DNA of 64,000 nt from Shinella granuli. GTDB lineage: Bacteria; Pseudomonadota; Alphaproteobacteria; Rhizobiales; Rhizobiaceae. The stretch covers positions 248,001-312,000 of the forward strand of contig NZ_SLVX01000004.1 in the NCBI RefSeq assembly GCF_004341885.1. The letters are read 5' to 3'. A program made the translations under genes and the position numbers. Below the pieces are notes generated by a model. The model searched no databases and was not told where the DNA came from. It was given only the letters and a program-made list of their open reading frames with translations. This document shows, one piece after another, positions 1 to 9,870 of the stretch (positions are counted from its first letter, which is position 1; each line of letters begins with the position of its first letter).

Positions 1-540
1 TGTTCGGCGCAAGGACGCGCCGGAGCCGGCTGGCGATGGGGTGAAGGTGAGCGCGGTATAGCAGGGAAATGCTCGGGCGCAGCAGGCGGACAGGCGTATT
101 CGAGGATCAGGACAAGTGCATGTGGCTTAAGACCCTTTCCCATCGGAGGAAGGCAATCGAATATGGCACACCACCCGCCGTTTTTCCTTCGCCGGGGAAA
201 GAGGAGCACGGCAGGCGGCCATGTTTCGCCTGCGGTTCCTCCATCCCGCTGCCGCTTTCTGTTCGGTAGGGGAGCGGCTGGGCGCGCTTCCCGGCTGGGT
301 ATGTGATCCTGCTTCCCGCGGGAAAGGACGGCGGCAAGCAGGGGCGCAGGTTATCGCCCGCTTCCAGGAAGCTGCCTGCCGCGGCGCTTATCCCCGGCCA
401 AGCGGGGACAGTTTCGGCCGGAAGGCTTGCGCAAATTCCCGGCAAACGTTACGCAAAAGCTAACGAAAGCCGGAAAGTAGGGCTCTTTCCACAGGTGTAT
501 CTTCGCCGCGTGTTGGGCGGTTCCCGCAGAAGGGTCGGAT
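1..540. other. Non-coding or unassigned left edge
   Basis: I recognise no complete gene here. One plus-strand frame is open from the window edge to a TAG at 59-61 and could be the last 19 codons of a gene that starts outside the window, but that is too short to support. Frames inside 69-463 have no family signature and overlap one another on both strands, as expected by chance at this GC content. The stretch precedes a GTG-started gene at 541 and probably contains its promoter. Confidence 0.5.
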
Positions 541-1704
541 GTGAGCGGACTGGAAACGGCAATCAGAAACGCGCTGGCGCGCTCCGAACGCGCCAATGCC
601 GAGGTTCGGGCGCGCATCTACCAGTCGGCGCGCAATGCGCTTGAAGCGGGCCTGCGCAAGCAGGATATCCGCGATCCCGAGACGATCGCCGCCCAGCGCC
701 ACCGGCTGGAAGCGACCATTCACCAGATCGAGGCGGAAGAGCGCGCCGGGCTCGTCGCCACGCCCAGCCACGAGACACGCGTGGACCCGGTCGTCGAAGC
801 GCGGCCGGAGCCGGTGATGCGCGCCGAACGCGACGTCCGGCCGGAGCCGGCGCTCGACGCCGAGCCGCGCGGCGGGACGGAACGGCGCATGGAGGTCGAA
901 CGGCCGGCGAGCAGCGATATCGGGGCCATCCGGCCCGAACGCGCCGACGGCTTTGGCAAGGGCGGCAAGCGGCCGGCAGACGCCGCCAATGCCGCGGCCG
1001 CGGCGGAAGCCGCGGATTTCAGGCCTGAACGGGCGGCCAAGCCGCGCAAGCGCCGCGGCCGGCTGTTCTCCTTCCTGCTGGTCGTCGCCACGCTGATCGC
1101 CGCCTTCGGGGCGCTGGCCTGGTGGGTGCGGACGAGCGGCCTGCTCGAGGATTTGCGAAGCGGTGCGGACAATTCCACGCCGCCCGCGACGGTTTCGGGC
1201 GAGGACTTTTCCGGCGAGGATCCGATCAAGAAGGCGCTCGACACGCAGAGCCGCTTCACCGCCGACTGGCGTGCCGTCTTCGCGCCTGCCGAGACGGCAA
1301 AGCTCTCGGCGGGGCCGGCCGGCCGTTTCGAGGCGGTGAGCACGAACGAAGGCCCGGCGGTGCGCGTCACTTCCACCAATCCCGAGCGCGACGGCGCGGT
1401 CGAGATCGCGGTCTCGCCCGAGATCCTCGGCGAAATGGGCGGCAAGACCTCGACGATCGCCATGACGCTGCAGGCGGTCGGCGACAAGCCCGTACAGGTG
1501 ACCGTCGAATGCGATTTCGGGACGATGGGCGGCTGCGGACGCCATCGTTTCACGGTGTCGGAGCGTACCGACATCCTGTTCCAGGTGGAATTCGAAGGCT
1601 CGCTCTCGCCGAGCGAGCCGGGCAAGCTGCTGCTCAACAGCGACATCACCGGCGGGGATGCGAGCGTGAACCTCTATGCCGTCCGCATCCTGCCGGGCGA
1701 ATGA
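541..1704 (+). CDS. Hypothetical membrane-anchored protein with C-terminal beta-rich domain
   Basis: 387 residues, GTG start with an AGAAGGG ribosome site seven bases upstream. Residues 1-70 are a charged helical segment. About 75-170 is a low-complexity linker rich in Arg, Pro, Glu and Ala. One transmembrane helix lies near 175-196, after a Lys/Arg-rich stretch. The last ~150 residues look like a beta-sandwich outside the membrane, with two Cys in a CDFGTMGGCG motif that could form a disulfide. The topology suggests an inner-membrane anchor with a periplasmic domain. The function is unknown. It is convergent with the ppk2 gene, 12 bases away. Confidence 0.75.
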   Translation: MSGLETAIRNALARSERANAEVRARIYQSARNALEAGLRKQDIRDPETIAAQRHRLEATIHQIEAEERAGLVATPSHETRVDPVVEARPEPVMRAERDVRPEPALDAEPRGGTERRMEVERPASSDIGAIRPERADGFGKGGKRPADAANAAAAAEAADFRPERAAKPRKRRGRLFSFLLVVATLIAAFGALAWWVRTSGLLEDLRSGADNSTPPATVSGEDFSGEDPIKKALDTQSRFTADWRAVFAPAETAKLSAGPAGRFEAVSTNEGPAVRVTSTNPERDGAVEIAVSPEILGEMGGKTSTIAMTLQAVGDKPVQVTVECDFGTMGGCGRHRFTVSERTDILFQVEFEGSLSPSEPGKLLLNSDITGGDASVNLYAVRILPGE

Positions 1705-1716
1705 GCCTGCCGCTGC

Positions 1717-2598
1717 CTATTTGACGAAGCCCGGCCCCGCGCCGACGATCTTCCTGTCGATCTCGCCGATCGCCTTCTCGTCCTTGCCTTCATAGTCGAG
1801 CGTCATGAGGATGTGGCGGATGAGGTTGAGGCGGGCGCGGCGCTTGTCGTTGCCGCGCACCACGGTCCAGGGCGCGTGGTCCGTATGGGTCTCCTTCAGC
1901 ATGCGGTCGCGCTTTTCGGTATAGTCGCCCCACTTGTTGAGTGCGGCGATGTCCATCGGCGAGAGTTTCCAGACCTTGAGTGGATCGTGCCGGCGGTCGT
2001 GGAAGCGTTTCAGCTGCATTTCCCGGCCGATATTGAGCCAGAACTTGAAGAGCTGGATATCCTCGGCGACGATCATCTTCTCGAAGCGCGGCGTTGCCTT
2101 GAGGAATTTTTCATACTCTTCCGGCGTGCAGAAGCCCATGACCGGCTCGACGCCGGCGCGGTTGTACCAGGAGCGGTCGAACAGCACGAATTCGCCCGCT
2201 GTCGGAAAGGTCGCGACATAACGCTGGAAATACCATTGGCCGCGCTCGGTCTCGGTCGGTTTCGTCAGCGCGACGATACGGGCGGAGCGCGGGTTCATGT
2301 AGGACATGGTGGCGTGGATCGCGCCGCCCTTGCCGGCCGCATCCCGCCCCTCGAACACCGCCATCACGCGCTTGCCGGTCTTCTGCTGCCAGAACTGCAC
2401 CTTGACCAGCTCGATCTGCAGCAGCTTCAGCGTCTTTTCGTATTCCTTGTTGTCGAGTTTCTTGTCGTAGGGATAGTCGTCGGACTTGAAGGCCTTCTCC
2501 TCGATCCAGTCGGGCAGCTTCGGATCGTCGATATCGAATACCCGCTTCTTGCCTTGGATATCGAGTTCCACGGCCCGGCTTTCGACCTTTTCCGCCAT
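1717..2598 (-). CDS. ppk2: Polyphosphate kinase 2 (PPK2 family)
   Basis: 293 residues. Transfers phosphate between polyphosphate and nucleoside diphosphates; the family is cytoplasmic. Visible hallmarks are the Walker A-like [11 protein letters not shown] near residue 105, the [17 protein letters not shown] segment (Walker B region and lid) and the FLLNIGRE-type stretch written here as [15 protein letters not shown], all typical of one-domain class I PPK2. An AAGGAG ribosome site lies six bases before the ATG. It is divergent from phoR, and its position next to the Pho genes fits a role in phosphate storage. Direct Pho control is not proven by the sequence. Confidence 0.93.
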   Translation of the reverse strand: MAEKVESRAVELDIQGKKRVFDIDDPKLPDWIEEKAFKSDDYPYDKKLDNKEYEKTLKLLQIELVKVQFWQQKTGKRVMAVFEGRDAAGKGGAIHATMSYMNPRSARIVALTKPTETERGQWYFQRYVATFPTAGEFVLFDRSWYNRAGVEPVMGFCTPEEYEKFLKATPRFEKMIVAEDIQLFKFWLNIGREMQLKRFHDRRHDPLKVWKLSPMDIAALNKWGDYTEKRDRMLKETHTDHAPWTVVRGNDKRRARLNLIRHILMTLDYEGKDEKAIGEIDRKIVGAGPGFVK

Positions 2599-2723
2599 CG
2601 TCTACTCCTTGAACTAACTGGGCGCGGCTGTCGCCGTATCGCCGCAGGTGGCCACAACCGGATTGCGAATTCAAGCGCGCCGTGAAAAACATGTCATGAA
2701 GCCGCGCTATCCATGGAGAATCG

Positions 2724-4040
2724 ATGGAGGTCGCGGAGGATAGGATGCTTGCGAGGGAATGGGTGGCGGTGGCGGATCAGCGGACGGGTCTCGGCTGGCT
2801 GGCGGCGCAACTGTGGGGCGAGCGGGTGCTGATCGCCTCGGCCGTCTTCGTCGGCTTCATGATGTGGCTTGCGGGCCTGCATCTCGGCTGGGTGTCCTTC
2901 GCCGTCCTCCTGCTCGTCGTTGCCGGCCTCTTGCGCACCGAGCGGCGCATGGTGGAAACCGGCGGCCGGACCATGGCGACCTCCGCCGCGCCGGTGCCGG
3001 AGGTTCAGCCCGCCGTCCCGCCCGTCGACGATCTTTCCGCCATCGCCGCGGTTCTCGGTGCGCTGGATGCGCCCGCCCTGCTGCTTTCGGGCCGCGAGAC
3101 GGTCAAGCTGCAGAATCGCGCGGCCGAGGCGATCTTCGGTGTGATCCCGCGGGGCAGCGACCTTGCCGGCCGCATCCGCGCGCCCGGCATCCTCGACATG
3201 GTGCGCGATGCGATCGCCAGCGGCCAGCCGCGCGAGACCGAACATGCCGAGCGTCTGCCGTCGGAGACCGTCTATGTCGTGCGCATCGCCCCTCTCGCCG
3301 AAAGGACGAGCGAACCCCTCTGGCTGCTGACCTTCCGGGATGTCTCGCAGGCCCGCCGCATCGATCGCATGCGCTCCGATTTCGTCGCCAATGCCAGCCA
3401 TGAACTGCGCACGCCGCTCGCCTCGCTGCGCGGCTTCATCGAGACCCTGCAGGGGCCGGCAAAGAACGATGTGAAGGCGCATGAGCGCTTCCTCGGCATC
3501 ATGCATGAGCAGGCGACGCGCATGAGCCGCCTGGTCGACGACCTGCTGTCGCTCTCGCGCCTCGAACTGCGCTCCAATCTCACGCCGGACCAGACCATCG
3601 ATCTCGTGCCACTTCTCGGCCATGTGCGCGACAGCCTGCAGCCGCTCGCCTCCGATCTCGGCGTGGAGGTCGTGCTCGATGTGCCGCGCCATCCCGTCAC
3701 CGTTCCCGGCGACCGGGACGAGCTGGTCGAGGTCTTCGAGAACCTGATCGAGAACGCCTGCAAGTACGGTCAGGAGGGCAAGCGGGTGGATGTGGTGCTC
3801 TCCGGCGGCGGGGGAGCGCCCGTCGAGCTCAACGTCACCGATTACGGGCCGGGCATTCCCCCGGAGCATGTGCCGCGCATCACCGAACGTTTCTATCGGG
3901 TTAACGTGGAAGCAAGCCGGTCCAAGAAGGGCACGGGCCTCGGCCTTGCCATCGTCAAGCACATCCTCACCCGCCACCGGGCGCGCCTCGTGGTGAAGTC
4001 CGAGGTGGGCAAGGGCACGGTCTTTACCGTCAAATTCTGA
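2724..4040 (+). CDS. phoR: Phosphate regulon sensor histidine kinase PhoR
   Basis: 438 residues. Inner-membrane kinase that phosphorylates PhoB when phosphate is short. Two hydrophobic helices sit near residues 33-80, followed by a PAS-like region about 105-205. The H-box reads ASHELRTPLASLRGF with His226. The ATPase domain shows N-box ENLIENACKYG, G1 DYGPGIPPEH and G2 GTGLGLAIVKH. ATG 2724 has GGAG five bases upstream; an in-frame ATG at 2745 follows GGAGGA by four bases and cannot be excluded. It lies directly before pstSCAB-phoU-phoB, but a separate PHO box precedes pstS, so the two parts are probably transcribed both together and apart. Confidence 0.95.
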   Translation: MEVAEDRMLAREWVAVADQRTGLGWLAAQLWGERVLIASAVFVGFMMWLAGLHLGWVSFAVLLLVVAGLLRTERRMVETGGRTMATSAAPVPEVQPAVPPVDDLSAIAAVLGALDAPALLLSGRETVKLQNRAAEAIFGVIPRGSDLAGRIRAPGILDMVRDAIASGQPRETEHAERLPSETVYVVRIAPLAERTSEPLWLLTFRDVSQARRIDRMRSDFVANASHELRTPLASLRGFIETLQGPAKNDVKAHERFLGIMHEQATRMSRLVDDLLSLSRLELRSNLTPDQTIDLVPLLGHVRDSLQPLASDLGVEVVLDVPRHPVTVPGDRDELVEVFENLIENACKYGQEGKRVDVVLSGGGGAPVELNVTDYGPGIPPEHVPRITERFYRVNVEASRSKKGTGLGLAIVKHILTRHRARLVVKSEVGKGTVFTVKF

Positions 4041-4079
4041 CACAAAGGGCGACGCTCCTGTCGTCCTGATAAAAATAGA

Positions 4080-4099
4080 CAAGCAATTTCAATTGCTTG
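4080..4099. repeat. Perfect inverted repeat next to the PHO box
   Basis: C-AAGCAATT-TC-AATTGCTT-G is a 9-bp arm perfect palindrome with a two-base centre, ending three bases before the first PHO heptamer. It has no T-tract, so it is not a normal terminator of phoR. It may be a second operator for pstS. No regulator can be assigned. Confidence 0.5.
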
Positions 4100-4101
4100 A
4101 T

Positions 4102-4130
4102 GTGTCACAAATGTTTCGTCAAACTGACAT
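4102..4130 (+). promoter_or_regulatory. PHO box upstream of pstS
   Basis: Three heptamers repeat with an exact 11-base period: GTGTCAC (4102), GTTTCGT (4113) and CTGACAT (4124), against the PhoB consensus CTGTCAT (5, 4 and 6 matches of 7). The box is 99 bases before the pstS start, with A-rich spacers as in known PHO boxes. It should place the pst operon under PhoB activation in low phosphate. Confidence 0.82.
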
Positions 4131-4229
4131 AAAAGGAAGGGCGATCGGGGTTTAGAGAAGGGCCGCCGGTCAACGGCAGAGAGCGCGAGAACAGCGCTTC
4201 CCACACATGTCCTCTTCGGGAGAACCCAG

Positions 4230-5264
4230 ATGAAATCTCTTAAGCTCACTGTTGCGGCGCTCGTTGCTTCCGCCGCATTCGCAGGCGTTGCCGTTGCGCG
4301 TGACCAGGTCCAGATCGCCGGCTCGTCCACCGTTCTTCCCTATGCCAAGATCGTCGCGGAGACGTTCGGCGAGACCTTCCCCGACTTCAAGACCCCGATC
4401 GTCGAATCCGGCGGCACGGGTGGCGGCCTGAAGGAATTCTGCAAGGGCGTCGGCCCGGACACCATCGACATCGCCAATGCGTCGCGCCAGATCAAGGGTG
4501 ACGAAGTCGAAGCCTGCAAGGCAGCCGGCGTGACCGAGATCCAGGAAATCAAGATCGGCTATGACGGCATCGTGTTCGCCACCGATTCCGGCAATGCCGA
4601 CCTGAAGCTCGAGCCGAAGGACCTCTACCAGGCGCTCGCCGCCGAAGTCGTCATCGACGGCAAGCTCGTTGCCAATCCCTACAAGAAGTGGACGGAAATC
4701 AACCCGTCGCTGCCGGACGCCGAAATCGCCGCCTACATCCCGGGCTCCAAGCACGGCACGCGCGAAGTCTTCGAAGAGAAGATCCTCGCTCACGGCTGCA
4801 AGGACGCGGGCGCCCAGGACGTCATCAAGGCCGCTTTTGCCGACGCCAAGGACCAGCTTTCCAAGTGCGTAGCCGTTCGTAAGGACGGTCTGGCTGTCGA
4901 CATCGACGGCGACTACACCGAAACGCTCGCCCGCATCGCCGCCAACAAGTCCGGCATCGGCGTGTTCGGCCTCTCCTTCTACGAAAACAACGCCGACAAG
5001 CTGAAGGTCGCCACCGTCAGCGGCGTCGTTCCGACCGCCGAATCGATCGCTTCCGGCGAATACCCGGTTTCGCGCCCGCTGTATTTCTACGTCAAGAAGG
5101 CGCATCTCGGCGTTATTCCGGGCCTCAAGGAATATGTCGAGTTCTTCACGAGCGACGACATGATCGGCCCGGACTCCCCGCTGGTTGAATACGGCCTCGT
5201 AGCGGCTCCGGACGCAGAGCGCGAAGAAGTCCGCAAGGCCTTCGTCGACGGCAAGATCATGTAA
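4230..5264 (+). CDS. pstS: Phosphate ABC transporter substrate-binding protein PstS
   Basis: 344 residues. Periplasmic phosphate receptor of the high-affinity Pst system. An N-terminal signal peptide (MKSLKLTVAALVASAAFAG...) ends near AVA at residue 23. The mature protein begins with the IAGSSTVLPYA phosphate-loop motif, then VESGGTGGGLKEFC and IDIANASRQI, and has SKHGTREVF later; all are PstS/SphX-family phosphate-binding segments. It has several Cys residues, as expected of the rhizobial subtype. It is the first gene after the PHO box and is separated from pstC by a strong hairpin, consistent with the receptor being made in excess. Confidence 0.95.
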   Translation: MKSLKLTVAALVASAAFAGVAVARDQVQIAGSSTVLPYAKIVAETFGETFPDFKTPIVESGGTGGGLKEFCKGVGPDTIDIANASRQIKGDEVEACKAAGVTEIQEIKIGYDGIVFATDSGNADLKLEPKDLYQALAAEVVIDGKLVANPYKKWTEINPSLPDAEIAAYIPGSKHGTREVFEEKILAHGCKDAGAQDVIKAAFADAKDQLSKCVAVRKDGLAVDIDGDYTETLARIAANKSGIGVFGLSFYENNADKLKVATVSGVVPTAESIASGEYPVSRPLYFYVKKAHLGVIPGLKEYVEFFTSDDMIGPDSPLVEYGLVAAPDAEREEVRKAFVDGKIM

Positions 5265-5272
5265 TTGGCTTG

Positions 5273-5332
5273 GGCCGGCGCGGTGTCTTTCGGGAGATGC
5301 CGCGCCGGCCGCTCCCTTTCGGGCGGTTTTCG
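5273..5332 (+). terminator. Hairpins between pstS and pstC (partial terminator / mRNA stabiliser)
   Basis: An 11-bp perfect inverted repeat GGCCGGCGCGG (5273-5283) / CCGCGCCGGCC (5300-5310) follows the pstS stop by eight bases. A second, weaker stem CCC-TTTC-GGG lies at about 5313-5324 and is followed by CGGTTTT. The pair could stabilise the pstS message and reduce read-through into pstC. Confidence 0.65.
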
Positions 5333-5435
5333 CCCATGTCATGTTCTTCGACCGGGAATGGGGCGCCTTGTCGAACGGTCGGGGCGAGCGGTAGGCACGC
5401 CCAGGGCGGATGATCTCGCCGGGAGAATTTCCTAA

Positions 5436-6920
5436 ATGAGTATTTCCCTTCTTTTGCTCATCGTCGCCGTGATCGGCGTGGCGGGCTATCTGGTCGGAAG
5501 CCAGCGCGCCAGCGCGCTTGCCGGCGGCAAACTTTCCAGCCTGCATTCCCGGCCGGGTTACTACGGATCCTTCGTCGCCATATGGGCGATGCTGCCCGCA
5601 GTCCTCGCGCTGCTGGTCTGGCTCGTCGCGAGCCCGATCTACATCAGTTCGACGGTGCGCGACGGCTTCCCCGACGAGGTGAAGGCCGAGTCGCAGGCGA
5701 CGCAGAACCTCAACTACAACATGATCGGCGCCATCTCCCGCGGCCTGTCGCTGCTGACGCCCGAAGAGCGCACGGCGCTTTATGCCGACGGCACGACCGC
5801 CCGCACGGTCCTGGCTGCCAAGGGCGTGCCGCTCGCAGCCGATCCGGCGCCCTACATGCTGAAGGCCGCCGACGATCTCAACCGCATGACGACGGCGAGC
5901 AGCACGTTCCGGTCGATCCTGGCGCTGATCATCGCCGTCGCCGGCGGCGCGCTCGCCTACCGGTCGATCGCGCCGCGTTTCCGGGCCCGCAACCGCGTCG
6001 AAGGCGTGATGCTGGTGGCGCTGATCGGCGCCTCCTCGATCGCCATCCTGACGACGGTCGGCATCGTCGCGTCGATGCTGACGGAAGCGGTCCACTTCTT
6101 CAACGCGGTCCCGGCCTGGGAGTTCTTCTTCGGCACGGTCTGGGATCCGCGCTTCGCCGCCGCCGGCGCGACGGATTCGTCCGGCCAGTTCGGCCTGATC
6201 CCGCTGCTCGCCGGCACGCTCTATATCGGCCTGGTCGCCATGCTGGTCGCCGTGCCGGTCGGCCTCTTCGCCGCCATCTACATGTCGGAATACGCCTCGC
6301 GCCACGTCCGCTCGGTCGCCAAGCCGCTGCTCGAAGTGCTCGCCGGCATCCCGACCATCGTCTACGGCTTCTTCGCCCTCGTGACGGTCGGCCCGTTCCT
6401 GCGCGACATCTCCGCCCAACTGAGCGGCCTCGTCACCGGCAATTATTCGAGCTTCATCCAGGCGCAGAGCGTCCTGACCGCCGGTTTCGTCATGGGCATC
6501 ATGCTGATCCCCTACGTCTCCTCGCTGTCGGACGACATCATCACCGCCGTGCCGCGCGCCCTGCGTGACGGTTCGCTCGGCCTCGGCGCGACGCGTTCGG
6601 AAACGATCAAGCGCGTCATCCTGCCGGCCGCCCTGCCGGGCATCGTCGGCGCACTGCTGATGACCGCGTCGCGCGCCGTCGGCGAAACCATGATCGTGGT
6701 GCTTGCCGCCGGCGTTGCCGCCCGCATGCAGCTCAATCCCTTCGAGCCGATGACGACGGTGACGGTCAAGATCGTCAACCAGCTGACGGGCGATCTCGAA
6801 TTCACCTCGCCTCAGACGCTGGTGGCCTTCGCGCTCGGCATCACGCTGTTCGTCATCACGCTTTGCCTCAACATCTACGCCCTCTACATCGTGCGCAAAT
6901 ACCGGGAGCAGTACGAATGA
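5436..6920 (+). CDS. pstC: Phosphate ABC transporter permease PstC
   Basis: 494 residues, longer than the ~320-residue E. coli protein because of an N-terminal extension typical of rhizobial PstC. The extension has helices near 1-20 and 45-65 and a periplasmic loop. The permease core starts near residue 190. The cytoplasmic coupling segment reads DGSLGLGATRSETIKRVILPAALPGI (residues ~378-403), the EAA-loop of ABC permeases. Its stop overlaps the pstA start (ATGA), so the two are translationally coupled. Confidence 0.95.
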   Translation: MSISLLLLIVAVIGVAGYLVGSQRASALAGGKLSSLHSRPGYYGSFVAIWAMLPAVLALLVWLVASPIYISSTVRDGFPDEVKAESQATQNLNYNMIGAISRGLSLLTPEERTALYADGTTARTVLAAKGVPLAADPAPYMLKAADDLNRMTTASSTFRSILALIIAVAGGALAYRSIAPRFRARNRVEGVMLVALIGASSIAILTTVGIVASMLTEAVHFFNAVPAWEFFFGTVWDPRFAAAGATDSSGQFGLIPLLAGTLYIGLVAMLVAVPVGLFAAIYMSEYASRHVRSVAKPLLEVLAGIPTIVYGFFALVTVGPFLRDISAQLSGLVTGNYSSFIQAQSVLTAGFVMGIMLIPYVSSLSDDIITAVPRALRDGSLGLGATRSETIKRVILPAALPGIVGALLMTASRAVGETMIVVLAAGVAARMQLNPFEPMTTVTVKIVNQLTGDLEFTSPQTLVAFALGITLFVITLCLNIYALYIVRKYREQYE

Positions 6921-8245
6921 GCCAGGTCTCCATGAGCCCCTCGATGGCCGCCCTAGGCGCTGCCTCCAGGCCCGAACGCCGCGATATCGGCCTGCGTGGC
7001 CGCTACGCCGCCGAACGCCGCTTCCGCCTCTACGGCATGGCCGCGATCGCCTTCGGCCTCCTCTTCCTGTTCCTTCTGCTGTTCTCGGTGGTCTCCAAGG
7101 GCTACACCGCCTTCCAGCAGTCGATGATCACCATCCCGGTGGAGTTCTCGGAGCAGATCATCGACAAGGACAACGAACGCGCGACCAACCCGCAGAAGCT
7201 GGTCTCGGCCAATTATCCGGTCGTCGCCCGCGATGCGCTGGCCAGGGTGCTGGGCGTTGCCGCGGACGACCGCGCCGCCATGCGCGAGGTCAACGGCATG
7301 ATCTCGGACAGCGTCCGCGTCCAGCTCCGCAACCTCGTCACCGCCAACCCCGCGATCATCGGCACCACGCAACCGGTGACCTTCCTTGCGCACGGTGACC
7401 TCGATTCGGCCTTCAAGGGCCAGATCAACCTCGACGTGCCGGAAAAGGACCGCAAGATCTCCGACAGGCAGATCGGCTGGATGAACCAGCTCGCCGAAAG
7501 CGGTGCGCTTTCCAAGCACTTCAACACCGGCCTCTTCGTCAACGGCGCATCGAGCCGTCCGGAAGCCGCCGGCGTCGGCGTCGCGCTCATCGGCTCGCTC
7601 TACATGATGCTGATCGTGCTCGTGCTGTCCTTGCCGATCGGCGTGGCCGCCTCGATCTACCTGGAAGAGTTCGCCCCGAAGAACCGCTTCACCGACCTCA
7701 TCGAGGTGAACATTAACAACCTCGCCGCCGTGCCGTCCATCGTCTACGGCCTCTTGGGCCTTGCCGTCTTCGTCAACTTTGCGGGCTTCCCGCGCTCGGC
7801 GGCCCTCGTCGGCGGCCTGGTGCTGACCCTCATGACGCTGCCGACGATCATCATCGCGACCCGCGCTGCCCTGAAAGCCGTGCCGCCGTCGATCCGTTCG
7901 GCTGCCCTCGGCCTTGGCGCATCGAAGATGCAGACGGTGTTCCACCATGTCCTGCCGCTCGCCATGCCGGGCATCCTGACGGGCACGATCATCGGCCTTG
8001 CGCATGCGCTCGGCGAAACCGCGCCGCTGCTCCTCATCGGCATGGTCGCCTTCGTCGCCGACGTTCCGGCAACGCCGATGGATCCGGCAACGGCCCTTCC
8101 GGTGCAGATCTACATGTGGGCGAACGAGGCCGAGCGCGCCTTCGTGGAGCGCACCTCGGGAGCCATCATCGTGCTCCTCATCTTCCTCATCCTCATGAAT
8201 GTTGGTGCAATCCTGTTGCGCCGCCGTTTCGAACGGCGCTGGTAG
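6917..8245 (+). CDS. pstA: Phosphate ABC transporter permease PstA
   Basis: 442 residues with the start in the ATGA overlap with pstC. An N-terminal cytoplasmic stretch and one helix (about 40-62) are followed by a ~180-residue periplasmic insertion, then the permease core from about residue 220. The coupling loop contains [27 protein letters not shown]. The long N-terminal region matches the rhizobial DUF3333-containing PstA form. Together with PstC it makes the membrane channel of the Pst importer. Confidence 0.95.
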   Translation: MSQVSMSPSMAALGAASRPERRDIGLRGRYAAERRFRLYGMAAIAFGLLFLFLLLFSVVSKGYTAFQQSMITIPVEFSEQIIDKDNERATNPQKLVSANYPVVARDALARVLGVAADDRAAMREVNGMISDSVRVQLRNLVTANPAIIGTTQPVTFLAHGDLDSAFKGQINLDVPEKDRKISDRQIGWMNQLAESGALSKHFNTGLFVNGASSRPEAAGVGVALIGSLYMMLIVLVLSLPIGVAASIYLEEFAPKNRFTDLIEVNINNLAAVPSIVYGLLGLAVFVNFAGFPRSAALVGGLVLTLMTLPTIIIATRAALKAVPPSIRSAALGLGASKMQTVFHHVLPLAMPGILTGTIIGLAHALGETAPLLLIGMVAFVADVPATPMDPATALPVQIYMWANEAERAFVERTSGAIIVLLIFLILMNVGAILLRRRFERRW

Positions 8246-8258
8246 AAGGACCGATCAT

Positions 8259-9074
8259 ATGAACATGATGTCAGAAGCAGCAGTCGAGAAAGCGCTGGAC
8301 AAGAAAATGAACGACATTTCCTACAAGATGATCGGCAAGGACGTCTCGGTCTATTACGGCGAGAAGCGCGCCCTTTACGACGTCAACCTCAATGTGCGCG
8401 AAAACACCGTGACGGCGCTCATCGGTCCGTCCGGCTGCGGCAAGTCGACGTTCCTGCGCACGCTGAACCGCATGAACGACACGATCGACGGCTGCCGCGT
8501 CACCGGCCGCATCACGCTCGACACGGACGATATCTACGATCCGGCGATCGACGTCGTGGAACTGCGCGCCCGCGTCGGCATGGTGTTCCAGAAGCCGAAC
8601 CCGTTCCCCAAGTCGATCTACGAGAACGTCGCCTACGGTCCGCGCATCCATGGCCTTGCCAAGGCGAAGGCCGACATGGACGCCATCGTCGAGCAGAGCC
8701 TTCAGAAGGCCGGCCTCTGGAACGAGGTGAAGGATCGCCTGCAGGAGGGCGGTACCGGCCTTTCCGGCGGCCAGCAGCAGCGCCTGTGCATCGCTCGAGC
8801 CGTCGCCGTCAGCCCGGAGGTCATCCTGATGGACGAGCCCTGCTCGGCGCTCGACCCGATCGCCACCGCCAAGGTCGAGGAGCTGATCCACGAGCTGCGC
8901 GCCAACTTCACCATCGTCATCGTGACGCACTCGATGCAGCAGGCGGCCCGCGTCTCGCAGCGCACCGCCATGTTCCACCTCGGCAACCTCGTCGAGGAGA
9001 ACGACACCGACAAGATGTTCACCAACCCGGATGACCAGCGCACGCAGGACTACATCATGGGTCGCTTCGGCTGA
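8259..9074 (+). CDS. pstB: Phosphate ABC transporter ATPase PstB
   Basis: 271 residues. Cytoplasmic ATPase that drives phosphate import. Walker [11 protein letters not shown]-loop [11 protein letters not shown], signature [14 protein letters not shown], Walker [14 protein letters not shown] and H-loop VTHSMQQA are all intact. ATG 8259 follows AGAAGGA by eight bases, and the next in-frame Met is three codons later. The gene begins 13 bases after pstA. Confidence 0.97.
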   Translation: MNMMSEAAVEKALDKKMNDISYKMIGKDVSVYYGEKRALYDVNLNVRENTVTALIGPSGCGKSTFLRTLNRMNDTIDGCRVTGRITLDTDDIYDPAIDVVELRARVGMVFQKPNPFPKSIYENVAYGPRIHGLAKAKADMDAIVEQSLQKAGLWNEVKDRLQEGGTGLSGGQQQRLCIARAVAVSPEVILMDEPCSALDPIATAKVEELIHELRANFTIVIVTHSMQQAARVSQRTAMFHLGNLVEENDTDKMFTNPDDQRTQDYIMGRFG

Positions 9075-9122
9075 CGCCTGTCGCCGAACCCGTGAAAACC
9101 CGCGCGCATTAAGGACAGAACC

Positions 9123-9851
9123 ATGTCATCGACCCATATTGTCTCGATTTACGACGAAGAACTGAAATATCTCTCCCGCCGCATCTCCGAAATGGGCGGT
9201 ACGGCCGAGCAGATGGTGGCGGATTCGGTCCGCGCCCTCGTCACGACGGATGCGGCTCTGGCCCAGAAGGTCATTTCCGAGGACGTCATCCTCGACAATG
9301 CCGAGCGCCAGATCAACGACAAGGCGATCGTCACCATCGCCAAGCGCCAGCCGATGGCCGCGGACCTGCGCGAGATCATGGGCGCGATCCGCATCGCGGC
9401 CGAGCTGGAGCGCGTCGGCGACCTCGGCAAGAACACTGCCAAGCGCGTCATCGCCGTGCAGAGCTCGGGCATGCCCCGCAAGCTTGCCCGCGGTCTCGAA
9501 CACCTCGCCGAACTCGCGCTGATGCAGCTCAAGGAAGTGCTCGACGTCTATGCCACCCGATCGGTGGACAAGGCCAAGGCGATCCGCGAGCGTGACGACG
9601 AGATCGACGCGATCTACACCTCGCTGTTCCGCGAACTTCTCACCTATATGATGGAAGACCCGCGCAACATCACGCCCTGCACGCACCTCCTGTTCTGCGC
9701 CAAGAACATCGAGCGCATCGGCGACCACGCGACCAACATCGCCGAGACCATCTACTACATGGCGACCGGATCGCAGCCGGAGGGCGAACGCCCGAAGGAC
9801 GACACTTCGACCTCCGTCGTCGCGGCCGGCCTCGCCGACGCGTCCGAGTAA
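9123..9851 (+). CDS. phoU: Phosphate transport regulator PhoU
   Basis: 242 residues, all-helical, two repeated PhoU domains. The metal-binding motif of each repeat is visible: ELERVGDLGKNTAKR in the first half and NIERIGDHATNIAET in the second. PhoU connects the Pst transporter to PhoR and shuts the regulon down in high phosphate. It lies 48 bases after pstB and 19 before phoB, in the usual operon order. Confidence 0.96.
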   Translation: MSSTHIVSIYDEELKYLSRRISEMGGTAEQMVADSVRALVTTDAALAQKVISEDVILDNAERQINDKAIVTIAKRQPMAADLREIMGAIRIAAELERVGDLGKNTAKRVIAVQSSGMPRKLARGLEHLAELALMQLKEVLDVYATRSVDKAKAIRERDDEIDAIYTSLFRELLTYMMEDPRNITPCTHLLFCAKNIERIGDHATNIAETIYYMATGSQPEGERPKDDTSTSVVAAGLADASE

Positions 9852-9870
9852 AGAGAGCAGGTTCAACTCC

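Noticed and set aside
1-540. Possible structured RNA (RNase P or tmRNA) at the left edge
   Set aside because: Several GC-rich hairpins are visible, but I could not find the conserved cores of rnpB, ssrA, 6S or SRP RNA.
2691-2697. Single PHO-like heptamer ATGTCAT upstream of phoR
   Set aside because: The positions 11 bases either side do not match, so it is not a PHO box by the repeat criterion used for pstS.
4170-6419. Minus-strand frame of about 750 codons opposite pstS-pstC
   Set aside because: Low-complexity translation without motifs over two certain Pho genes.
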